From: Pterois miles
Lineage: Eukaryota > Chordata > Actinopteri > Perciformes > Scorpaenidae
Direction of reading: 5' to 3'
Assembly (NCBI GenBank): GCA_947000775.1
Contig: CAMQGK010000637.1
Location: 23,056,001 to 23,120,000 of the forward strand
DNA length: 64,000 nt
Below the pieces are notes generated by a model that saw only the letters and a program-made list of their open reading frames with translations, had not been told where the DNA came from and searched no databases. A program made the position numbers and the translations under genes. Positions 39,536 to 50,900 of the stretch are shown here, one piece after another (the stretch's first letter is position 1; every line of letters begins with the position of its first letter).

Positions 39536-39869
39536 AGACGAAGAAGAAGAAGATCTACCTTTATTAGTCCCACAATGGGGAAATTCAATTTACACTCTGT
39601 TAAACTCATACATGGTACATGCAGACCTGAAACACACATACATGCAGTAATGGAGAGATGTCAGAGTGAGGGGACTGCTCCTGACAAGCGCCCCGAGCAG
39701 TTGGGGGTTTGGTGCCTTGCTCAGGGGCACCTCGGCAGTGCCCAAGAGGTAAACTGGCACCTCTCCAGCTACCAGTTCACACTCACAGTTTTTGGTCCAT
39801 GTCGGGACTTGAACCAGTGACCCTCCGGTTCCCAAGCCAACTCCCTACAGACTGAGCTACTGCCGCCCC
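39536..39869 (-). mobile_element. tRNA-derived SINE nested in the hAT copy
   Basis: Minus strand: GGGGCGGCAGTAGCTCAGTC (A-box-like), GGTTCAAGTCC (B box, 39805-39815), and a CCCATTGTGGGACTAATAAA tail ending (TTC)n. It interrupts GCAACATCAA|TAGCAAGATG, which is unbroken in the sister copy at 41341-41362. Same family as 9772-10056. Confidence 0.88.
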
Positions 39870-39941
39870 AATAGCAAGATGCCAACAGGCATTTCCTTTA
39901 AAAGGGTCAGCTAACGTTACAGGAACTGACAACAGACAACT

Positions 39942-40326
39942 CTATGTGTCCTTGAGCCAGTTGCTCAGACAAACAACCTTGTTGACATTGTCTGAGTGTA
40001 AGGCTGCCCTCTTCTTTTCAATGATGTTACCTGCGAGTGAAAAGAGTCTCTCACATGGCCCAGACGTGGCAGCGGTAGCCAGGTAGGAGGAGAGGACAGC
40101 TGTTCATCAGCTCCTGCGTGAGCTGCCACCACTCCAGTGGACAGTCATGCATTCCAATGCACGGCTCAGCTCTGTAGCGGGCTAGAGGCCCCTGCTCCTC
40201 CATGTCCGAGTCAGAGTCCGAGTGAAAGGTCCGAGTGGGCTTGCCTCGCTCTCCTGTGTCGCGTCCATCTCTGTTGTCAGTCACCCTGCTTTTGACTAGT
40301 GGCGCAGGTACGAAGTGACGTGCCAC
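39942..40326 (-). pseudogene. hAT transposase C-terminal relic (first copy)
   Basis: The minus strand reads ARYRAEPCIGMHDCPLEWWQ. After a change of frame it reads GERLFSLAGNIIEKKRAA and NVNKLVCLSNWLKDT before a TAG (39942-39944). The LEWW and ERLFSLAGNIIEKKR motifs are the hAT dimerisation (hATC) domain of ZBED-like transposases. Frameshifts and lack of the N-terminal and catalytic parts make it non-functional. Confidence 0.8.
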
Positions 40327-40472
40327 TGCAGCCTACGGGTCACTCAATGGGCAAAATTTAAAATGCTTGCGCATTGACTTGCCACTCATGATTAATTGCG
40401 TTAATTTTTATAGCGCGTTAATTTGCAGCGTAATTAATTAATCTAATTAACGCGTTAAACTGATAGCCCTAA

Positions 40473-40903
40473 AAAAACGTCATCGTTTTTCGAAATTTTT
40501 CGATGAAACCGTCAAATTTTTTTGATGTTGAAAAAAATCATGACAACGGTCGTATTATAGCTTGTAAAATGGTTCTATGGTGGAAAAAAGTCATTTCATG
40601 AAATGTTGTAAAATCTTTCAATAGTATGTTGAAATTTTTCGATGAAAAGGTCAAATTTTTTTGATGTTGAAAAAAATCATGACAACGGTAGTATTATAGC
40701 TTGTAAAATGGTTCTATGGTGGAAAAAAGTCATTTCATGAAATGTTGTAAAATCTTTCAATAGTATGTTGAAATTTTTCGATGAAAAGGTCAAATTTTTT
40801 TGATGTTGAAAAAAATCATGAAAACGGTCGTATTATAGCTTGTAAAATGATTCTATGGTGGAAAAAAGTCATTTCATGAAATGTAAAATTTTACAAAAAA
40901 AAC
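40473..40903 (+). repeat. Variant satellite monomers (140-bp period)
   Basis: The words AATCTTTCAATAGTATGTTG at 40611 and 40751 are 140 bp apart with near-identical DNA between. The usual TTACAAAAAAAACGTCATAG junction is shortened, so this is a local expansion of a deletion variant found nowhere else in the array. Confidence 0.85.
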
Positions 40904-41952
40904 TAGTGCTGTCAGGCGATTAAGAAAATTAATCTAATTAATTACAGGATTTGTAATTAATTAATCACATTTTAATCTCGTACCTGCTAAAGGCCCCAAA
41001 TAAAGAATTTGAATTCTAGGACATTACAAAATTGTAGTGCATGACTAATCAATAGAATACACCAAGAAGAGAAGATTTGAAATCCACATTTTTATTGGTT
41101 AAGTGTGCTTTATAAATGAAATTCAAAAGAAAAAAGGTCAAGCACATCAGCAAACCAATTAGGCCAGGTGCATTTCTCAAAAATGCAATACAAATACAGT
41201 TAAATAAAATAAATAAAATTCAGAAATAAAATAAGGCTGAGTCTCAAATAGGCACATAAGCAGACTCTCAATCAAAATGAATACTAAAGCTGACTCAATA
41301 CAGCAATTCAAAATGAATAGTTTAACATGCCTCTAAATAAGGCAACATCAATAGCAAGATGCCAACAGGCATTTCCTTTAAAAGGGTCAGCTAACGTTAC
41401 AGGAACTGACAACAGACAACTCTATGTGTCCTTGAGCCAGTTGCTCAGACAAACAAGCTTGTTTACATTGTCTGAGTGTGAGGCTGCCCTCTTCTTTTCA
41501 ATGATGTTACCTGCGAGTGAAAAGAGTCTCTCACCTGGCCCAGACGTGGCAGCGGTAGCCAGGTAGGAGGAGAGGACAGCTGTTCATCAGCTCCTGCGTG
41601 AGCTGCCCACCACTCCAGTGGACACTCATGCATTCCAATGCACGGCTCAGCTCTGTAGCGGGCTAGAGGCCCCTGCTCCTCCATGTCTGAGTCAGAGTCC
41701 GAGTGAAAGGTCCGAGTGGGCTTGCCTCGCTCTCCTGTGTCGCGTCCATCTCTGTTGTCAGTCACCCTGCTTTTGACTAGTGGCGCAGGTACGAAGTGAC
41801 GTGCCACTGCAGCCTACGGGTCACTCAATGGGCAAAATTTAAAATGCTTGCGCATCGACTTGCCAATCATGATTAATTGCGTTAATTTTTATAGCGCGTT
41901 AATTTGCAGCGTAATTAATTAATCTAATTAACGTGTTAAACTGACAGTCCTA
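40904..41952. mobile_element. Internally deleted hAT element, 1049 bp, inserted in the satellite
   Basis: Inverted ends TAGTGCTGTCAGGCGATTAA and, from the right on the minus strand, TAGGACTGTCAGTTTAACAC, both followed by ATTAATCTAATTAATTA-type subterminal DNA. An 8-bp direct repeat AAAAAAAC flanks it (40896-40903 and 41953-41960), the hAT size, though within an A run. It keeps a piece of the transposase C-terminus (41422-41807) and no more, so it is non-autonomous. Confidence 0.88.
41422..41807 (-). pseudogene. hAT transposase C-terminal relic (second copy)
   Basis: The minus strand reads PLARYRAEPCIGMHECPLEW then AAHAGADEQLSS. After a frame change it reads TAATSGPGERLFSLAGNI, EKKRAA and LVCLSNWLKDT, ending at TAG (41422-41424). 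hATC dimerisation domain of a ZBED-like hAT transposase. It is the sister of 39942-40326, differing by a few substitutions and one base (GCTGCCC against GCTGCC). Confidence 0.8.
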
Positions 41953-41960
41953 AAAAAAAC

Positions 41961-44900
41961 GTCATAGTATAGTATGTCGAAATTTTTCGATGAAACCGTC
42001 AAATTTTTTTGATGTTAAAAAAAATCATGAAAAGGGTCGTATTATAGCATGTAAAATGATTCTATGGTGGAAAAAAGTAATTTCATGAAATGTTGTAAAA
42101 TTTTTCAAAAAAAACGTCATAGTAGTATGTCGAAATTTTTCGATGAAAACGTCAAATTTTTTTGATGTTGAATAAAATATTAAAATGGTCATATTATAGC
42201 TTGTAAAATGATTCTATGGTGGAAAAAAGTCATTGCGTGAATTGTTGGAAAAAATTTACAAAAAAACCGTCATAGTATAGTATGTCGAAATTTTTCGATG
42301 AAAACGTCATCACGTCAAATCATGACAAGGGTCGTGTTATAGCATGTAAAATGATTCTATGGTGGGAAAAAGTCATTTCGTGAAATATAAAATTTTACAA
42401 AAAAACGACATATATAGTATGTCGAAATTTCTCGATGAAAATGTCAAATTTTTTTGCTGTTGAAAAAAATCGTGAAAACAGTCGTATTATAGCTTGTAAA
42501 ATGATTCTATGGTGGAAAAAAGTTATTGCGTGAATTGTTGGAAAAAATTTACAAACAAAGGTCATAGTATAGTATATCGAAATTTTTCGATGACACCGTC
42601 AAATTTTTTTGATGTTGAAAAAAATCCTGAAAACGGTCGTATTATAGTTTGTAAAATGATTCTATGGAGGAAAAAAGTCATTTCGTGAAATGTAAAATTT
42701 TACAAAAAAACATCATAGTATAGTATGTCGAAATTTTTCGATGAAACCGTCAAATTTTTTTGATGTTGAAAAAAATCATGAAAACGGTCGTAGTATAGCT
42801 TGTAAAATGATTCTATGGTGGAAAAAAGTCATTTCATGAAATGTAAAATTTTACAAAAAAAATGCCATAGTATAGTATGTCGAAATTTCTCGATGAAAAC
42901 GTCAAATTTTTTTGATGTTGAAAAAAATCATAAAAACGGTCGTATTGTAGCTTGTAAAATGATTCTATGGTGGAAAAAAGTCATTTCGTGAAATGTTGTA
43001 AAATTTTTCAAAAAAAACGTCACAGTATAGTATGTCGAAATTTCTCGATGAAAACGTCAAATTTTTTTGATGTTGAAATAAATCATGAAAAGGGTCGTAT
43101 TATAGAATGTAAAATGATTCTATGATGGAAAAAAGTCATTTCGACAAAATGTTGTAAAATTTTACAAAAAAAACGTCATAGTATAGTATGTCGAAATTTT
43201 TCGATGAAACTGTCCAATTTTTTTGATGTTGAAAATGATCATGAAAACGGTCATATTATAGCTTGTAAAATGATTCTAAGGTGGAAAAAAGTCATTTCGT
43301 GAAATGTTGTAAAATTTTACAAAAAAAAGTCATAGTATAGTATGTCGAAATTTTTCGATGAAACCGTCCAATTTTTTTGATGTTGAAAAAAATCATGAAA
43401 ACGGTCGTATTATAGCTTGTAAAATGATTCTATGGTGGAAAAAAGTCATTTCATGAAATGTAAAATTTTACAAAAAAAGCGCCATAGTATAGTATGTCGA
43501 AATTTCTCGATGAAAACGTCAAATTTTTTTGATGTTGAAATAAATCATGAAAAGGGTCGTATTATAGCATGTAAAATGATTCTATGATGGAAAAAAGTCA
43601 TTTCGAGAAATGTTGTAAAATTTTACAAAAAAAACGTCATAGTATAGTATGTCGAAATTTCTCGATGAAAACGTCAAATTTTTTTGATGTTGAAATAAAT
43701 CATGAAAAGGGTCGTATTATAGCATGTAAAATGATTCTATGGTGGAAAAAAGTCATTTCGTGAAATGTTGTAAAATTTTACAAAAAAAATGTCATAGTAT
43801 AGTATATCGAAATTTTTCGATGAAACTGTCCAATTTTTTTGATGTTGAAAATAATCATGAAAACGGTCATATTATAGCTTGTAAAATGATTCTATGGTAG
43901 AAAAAAGTCATTTCATGAAATGTAAAATTTTACAAAAAAAACGCCATAGTATAGTATGTCGAAATTTCTCGATGAAAACGTCAAATTTTTTTGATGTTGA
44001 AATAAATCATGAAAAGGGTCGTATTATAGCATGTAAAATGATTCTATGGTGGAAAAAAAGTCATTTCGTGAAATGTTGTAAAATTTTACAAAAAAAACGT
44101 CATAGTATTGTATGTCGAAATTTTTCGATGAAACCGTCAAATTTTTTCGATGTTGAAATAAATCATAAAAACGGTCGTATTGTAGCTTGTAAAATGATTC
44201 TAAGGTGGAAAAAAGTCATTTCGTGAAATGTTGTAAAATTTTACAAAAAAAAGTCATAGTATAGTATGTCGAAATTTCTCGATGAAAACGTCAAATTTTT
44301 TTGATGTTGAAATAAATCATGAAAAGGGTCGTATTATAGCATGTAAAATGATTCTATGGTGGAAAAAAGTCATTTCGTGAAATGTTGTAAAATTTTACAA
44401 AAAAAACGTCATAGTATAGTATGTCGAAATTTTTCGATGAAACCGTCAAATTTTTTTGATGTTGAAAAAAATCATAAAAACGGTCGTATTGTAGCTTGTA
44501 AAATGATTCTATGGTGGAAAAAAGTCATTTCGTGAAATGTTGTAAAATTTTTCAAAAAAAAACGTCACAGTATAGTATGTCAAAAATTTTCGATGAAACC
44601 GTCAAATTTTTTTGATGTTGAAAAAAATCATGAAAACGGTCGTATTATAGCTTGTAAAATGATTCTATGGTGGAAAAAAGTCATTTCATGAAATGTAAAA
44701 TTTTACAAAAAAAACGCCATAGTATAGTATGTCGAAATTTTCTCGATGAAAACGTCAAATTTTTTTGATGTTGAAATAAATCATAAAAACGGTCGTAGTA
44801 TAGCATGTAAAATGATTCTATGATGGAAAAAAGTCATTTCGAGAAATGTTGTAAAATTTTACAAAAAAAACGTCATAGTATAGTATGTCGAAATTTTTCG

Positions 44901-47900
44901 ATGAAACTGTCCAATTTTTTTGATGTTGAAAATAATCATGAAAACGGTCATATTATAGCTTGTAAAATGATTCTAAGGTGGAAAAAAGTCATTTCGTGAA
45001 ATGTTGTAAAATTTTACAAAAAAAAGTCATAGTATAGTATGTCGAAATTTCTCGATGAAAACGTCAAATTTTTTTGATGTTGAAATAAATCATGAAAACG
45101 GTCATATTATAGCTTGTAAAATGATTCTAAGGTGGAAAAAAGTCATTTCGTGAAATGTTGTAAAATTTTACAAAAAAAAGTCATAGTATAGTATGTCGAA
45201 ATTTCTCGATGAAAACGTCAAATTTTTTTGATGTTGAAATAAATCATGAAAAGGGTCGTATTATAGCTTTAAAATGATTCTAAGGTGGAAAAAAGTCATT
45301 TCGTGAAATGTTGTAAAATTTTACAAAAAAAAGTCATAGTATAGTATGTCGAAATTTTTCGATGAAACCGTCCAATTTTTTTGATGTTGAAATAAATCAT
45401 AAAAAAGGTCGTAGTATAGCATGTAAAATGATTCTATGATGGAAAAAAGTCATTTCGAGAAATGTTGTAAAATTTTACAAAAAAAAGTCATAGTATAGTA
45501 TGTCGAAATTTCTCGATGAAAACGTCAAATTTTTTTGATGTTGAAATAAATCATGAAAAGGGTCATATTATAGGATGTAAAATGATTCTATGGTGGAGAA
45601 AAGTCATTTCGTGAAATGCTGGAAAATTTTACAAAAAAAAGTCATAGTATAGTATGTCGACATTTTTCGATGAAACTGTCCAATTTTTTTGATGTTGAAA
45701 ATAATCATGAAAACGGTCGTATTATAGCTTGTAAAATGATTCTATGGTAGAAAAAAGTGATTTCGTGAAATGTTGGAAAATTTTACAAAAACAACGTCAT
45801 AGTATAGTATGTCGAAATTTTTCGATGAAACCGTCAAATTTTTTGATGTTGAAAATAATCGTAAAAACTGTCGTAGTATAGCTTGTAAAATGATTCTATG
45901 GTGGAAAAAAGTCATTTCATTAAATGTAAAATTTTACAAAAAAAATGTCATAGTATAGTATGTCGAAATTTCTCGATGAAAACGTCAAATTTTTTTGCTG
46001 TTGAAAGAAATCATGAAAAGGGTCGTATAATAGCATGTAAAATGATTCTATGGTAGAAAAAAGTCATTTCGTGAAATGTAAAATTTTACAAAAAAAAGTC
46101 ATAGTATAGTATGTCGAAATTTTTTAATGAAACCGTCAAATTTTTTTGATGTTGAAATAAATCATGAAAAGGGTCGTATTATAGCATGTAAAATGATTCT
46201 ATGATGGAAAAAAGTCATTTCGAGAAATGTTGTAAAATTTTACAAAAAAAACGTCATAGTATAGTATGTCGAAATTTTTCGATGAAACTGTCCAATTTTT
46301 TTGATGTTGAAAATAATCATGAAAACGGTCATATTATAGCTTGTAAAATGATTCTAAGGTGGAAAAAAGTCATTTCGTGAAATGTTGTAAAATTTTACAA
46401 AAAAAAGTCATAGTATAGTATGTCGAAATTTTTCGATGAAACCGTCCAATTTTTTTGATGTTGAAAAAAATCATGAAAACGGTCGTATTATAGCTTGTAA
46501 AATGATTCTATGGTGGAAAAAAGTCATTTCATAAAATGTAAAATTTTACAAAAAAAACGCCATAGTATAGTATGTCGAAATTTCTCGATGAAAACGTCAA
46601 ATTTTTTTGATGTTGAAATAAATCATGAAAAGGGTCGTATTATAGCATGTAAAATGATTCTATGGTGGAAAAAAAGTCATTTCGTGAAATGTTGTAAAAT
46701 TTTACAAAAAAAACGCCATAGTATAGTATGTCGGAATTTTCTCGATGAAAACGTCAAATTTTTTTGATGTTGAAATAAATCATAAAAACGGTCGTAGTAT
46801 AGCTTGTAAAATGATTCTATGGTGGAAAAAAGTCATTTCATGAAATGTAAAATTTTACAAAAAACATGCCATAGTATAGTATGTCGAAATTTTCTCGATG
46901 AAAACGTCAAATTTTTTTGATGTTGAAATAAATCATAAAAATGGTCGTAGTATAGCATGTAAAATGATTCTATGATGGAAAAAAGTCATTTCGAGAAATG
47001 TTGTAAAATTTTACAAAAAAAACGTCATAGTATAGTATGTCGAAATTTTTCGATGAAACTGTCCAATTTTTTTGATGTTGAAAATAATGATGAAAACGGT
47101 CATATTATAGCTTGTAAAATGATTCTGAGGTGGAAAAAAGTCATTTCATGAAATGTTGTAAAATTTTACAAAAAAAAGTCATGGTATAGTATGTCGAAAT
47201 TTCTCGATGAAAACGTCAAATCTTTTTGATGTTGAAATAAATCATGAAAAGGGTCGTATTATAGCATGTAAAATGATTCTATGGTGGAAAAAAGTCATTT
47301 CGTGAAATGTTGTAAAATTTTTCAAAAAAAAACGTCACAGTATAGTATGTCAAAAATTTTCGATGAAACCGTCAAATTTTTTTGATGTTGAAAAAAATCA
47401 TGAAAACGGTCGTATTATAGCTTGTAAAATGATTCTATGGTGGAAAAAAGTCATTTCATGAAATGTAAAATTTTACAAAAAAAACGCCATAGTATAGTAT
47501 GTCGAAATTTCTCGATGAAAATGTCAAATTTTTTTGATGTTGAAATAAATCATGAAAAGGGTCGTATTATAGCATGTAAAATGATTCTATGATGGAAAAA
47601 AGTCATTTCGAGAAATGTTGTAAAATTTTACAAAAAAAACGTCATAGTATAGTATGTCGAAATTTTTCGATGAAACTGTCCAATTTTTTTGATGTTGAAA
47701 ATAATCATGAAAACGGTCATATTATAGCTTGTAAAATGATTCTAAGGTGGAAAAAAGTCATTTCGTGAAATGTTGTAAAATTTTACAAAAAAAGTCATAG
47801 TATAGTATGTCGAAATTTCTCGATGAAAACGTCAAATTTTTTTGATGTTGAAATAAATCATGAAAAGGGTCGTATTATAGCATGTAAAATGATTCTATGG

Positions 47901-50900
47901 TGGAAAAAAAGTCATTTCGTGAAATGTTGTAAAATTTTACAAAAAAACGTCATAGTATAGTATGTCGAAATTTTTCGATGAAACCGTCAAATTTTTTCGA
48001 TGTTGAAAATAATCATAAAAACGGTCGTATTGTAGCTTGTAAAATGATTCTATGGTGGAAAAAAGTCATTTCATGAAATGTAAAATTTTACAAAAAAAAC
48101 GCCATAGTATAGTATGTCGGAATTTTCTCGATGAAAACGTCAAATTTTTTTGATGTTGAAATAAATCATAAAAACGGTCGTAGTATAGCTTGTAAAATGA
48201 TTCTATGGTGGAAAAAAGTCATTTCATGAAATGTAAAATTTTACAAAAAACATGCCATAGTATAGTATGTCGAAATTTTCTCGATGAAAACGTCAAATTT
48301 TTTTGATGTTGAAATAAATCATAAAAACGGTCGTAGTATAGCATGTAAAATGATTCTATGATGGAAAAAAGTCATTTCGAGAAATGTTGTAAAATTTTAC
48401 AAAAAAAACGTCATAGTATAGTATGTCGAAATTTTTCGATGAAACTGTCCAATTTTTTTGATGTTGAAATAAATCATGAAAAGGGTCATATTATAGGATG
48501 TAAAATGATTCTATGGTGGAAAAAAGACATTTCGTGAAATGTTGGAAAATTTTGCAAAAAAAACGTCATAGTATAGAATGTCGACATTTTTCGATGAAAC
48601 TGTCCAATTTTTTTGATGTTGAAAATAATCATGAAAACGGTCGTATTATAGCTTGTAAAATGATTCTATGGTAGAAAAAAGTCATTTCGTGAAATGTTGG
48701 AAAATTTTACAAAAACAACGTCATAGTATAGTATGTCGAAATTTTTCGATGAAACCGTCAAATTTTTTGATGTTGAAAATAATCGTAAAAACTGTCGTAG
48801 TATAGCTTGTAAAATGATTCTATGGTGGAAAAAAGTCATTTCATGAAATGTAAAATTTTACAAAAAAAACGCCATAGTATAGTATGTCGAAATTTTCTCG
48901 ATGAAAACGTCAAATTTTTTTGATGTTGAAATAAATCATAAAAACGGTCGTAGTATAGCATGTAAAATGATTCTATGATGGAAAAAAGTCATTTCGAGAA
49001 ATGTTGTAAAATTTTACAAAAAAAACGTCATAGTATAGTATGTCGAAATTTTTTGATGAAACTGTCCAATTTTTTTGATGTTGAAAATAATCATGAAAAC
49101 GGTCATATTATAGCTTGTAAAATGATTCTAAGGTGGAAAAAAGTCATTTCGTGAAATGTTGTAAAATTTTACAAAAAAAAGTCATAGTATAGTATGTCGA
49201 AATTTCTCGATGAAAACGTCAAATTTTTTTGATGTTGAAATAAATCATGAAAAGGGTCGTATTATAGCTTTAAAATGATTCTAAGGTGGAAAAAAGTCAT
49301 TTCGTGAAATGTTGTAAAATTTTACAAAAAAAAGTCATAGTATAGTATGTCGAAATTTCTCGATGAAAACGTCAAATTTTTTTGATGTTGAAATAAATCA
49401 TGAAAAGGGTCGTATTATAGCATGTAAAATGATTCTATGGTGGAAAAAAAGTCATTTCGTGAAATGTTGTAAAATTTTACAAAAAAAACGTCATAGTATA
49501 GTATGTCGAAATTTTGCGATGAAACCGTCAAATTTTTTCGATGTTGAAAATAATCATAAAAACGGTCGTATTGTAGCTTGTAAAATGATTCTATGGTGGA
49601 AAAAAGTCATTTCATGAAATGTAAAATTTTACAAAAAAAACGCCATAGTATAGTATGTCGAAATTTTCTCGATGAAAACGTCAAATTTTTTTGATGTTGA
49701 AATAAATCATAAAAACGGTCGTAGTATAGCATGTAAAATGATTCTATGATGGAAAAAAGTCATTTCGAGAAATGTTGTAAAATTTTACAAAAAAAAGTCA
49801 TAGTATAGTATGTCGAAATTTCTCGATGAAAACGTCAAATTTTTTTGATGTTGAAATAAATCATAAAAAGGGTCATATTATAGGATGTAAAATGATTCTA
49901 TGGTGGAAAACAGACATTTCGTGAAATGTTGGAAAATTTTACAAAAAAAAGTCATAGTATAGTATGTCGACATTTTTCGATGAAACTGTCCAATTTTTTT
50001 GATGTTGAAAATAATCATGAAAACGGTCGTATTATAGCTTGTAAAATGATTCTATGGTAGAAAAAAGTGATTTCGTGAAATGTTGGAAAATTTTACAAAA
50101 ACAACGTCATAGTATAGTATGTCGAAATTTTTCGATGAAACCGTCAAATTTTTTGATGTTGAAAATAATCGTAAAAACTGTCGTAGTATAGCTTGTAAAA
50201 TGATTCTATGGTGGAAAAAAGTCATTTCATTAAATGTAAAATTTTACAAAAAAAATGTCATAGTATAGTATGTCGAAATTTCTCGATGAAAACGTCAAAT
50301 TTTTTTGCTGTTGAAAGAAATCATGAAAACGGTTGTATTGTAGCTTTTAAAATGATGCTATGGTGGAAAAAAGTCAATTCGTGAAATGTAAAATTTTACA
50401 AAAAAAACGACATAGTGTAGTATGTCGAAATTTCTCGATGAAAATGTCAAATTTTTTTGATGTTGAAATAAATCATGAAAAGGGTCGTATAATAGCATGT
50501 AAAATGATTCTATGGTAGAAAAAAGTCATTTCGTGAAATGTAAAATTTTACAAAAAAAAGTCATAGTATAGTATGTCGAAATTTTTTAATGAAACCGTCA
50601 AATTTTTTTGATGTTGAAATAAATCATGAAAAGGGTCGTATTATAGCATGTAAAATGATTCTATGATGGAAAAAAGTCATTTCGAGAAATGTTGTAAAAT
50701 TTTACAAAAAAAACGCCATAGTATAGTATGTCGAAATTTTTCGATGAAACCGTCAAATTTTTTCGATGTTGAAAATAATCATAAAAACGGTCGTATTGTA
50801 GCGTGTAAAATGATTCTATGGTGGAAAAAAGTCATTTCATGAAATGTAAAATTTTACAAAAAAAACGCCATAGTATAGTATGTCGAAATTTTCTCGATGA

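Larger units (their letters stand above)
39426..40472. mobile_element. 5'-truncated hAT element copy with nested SINE
   Basis: It matches 41233-41952 nearly base for base once the SINE (39536-39869) is removed (about 713 against 720 bp). It lacks the first ~330 bp of the element, including the left inverted repeat; the join to satellite is at the shared word ATTCT/TCTC. The right end TTAAACTGATAGCCCTA is intact. Carries the transposase relic at 39942-40326. Confidence 0.85.
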
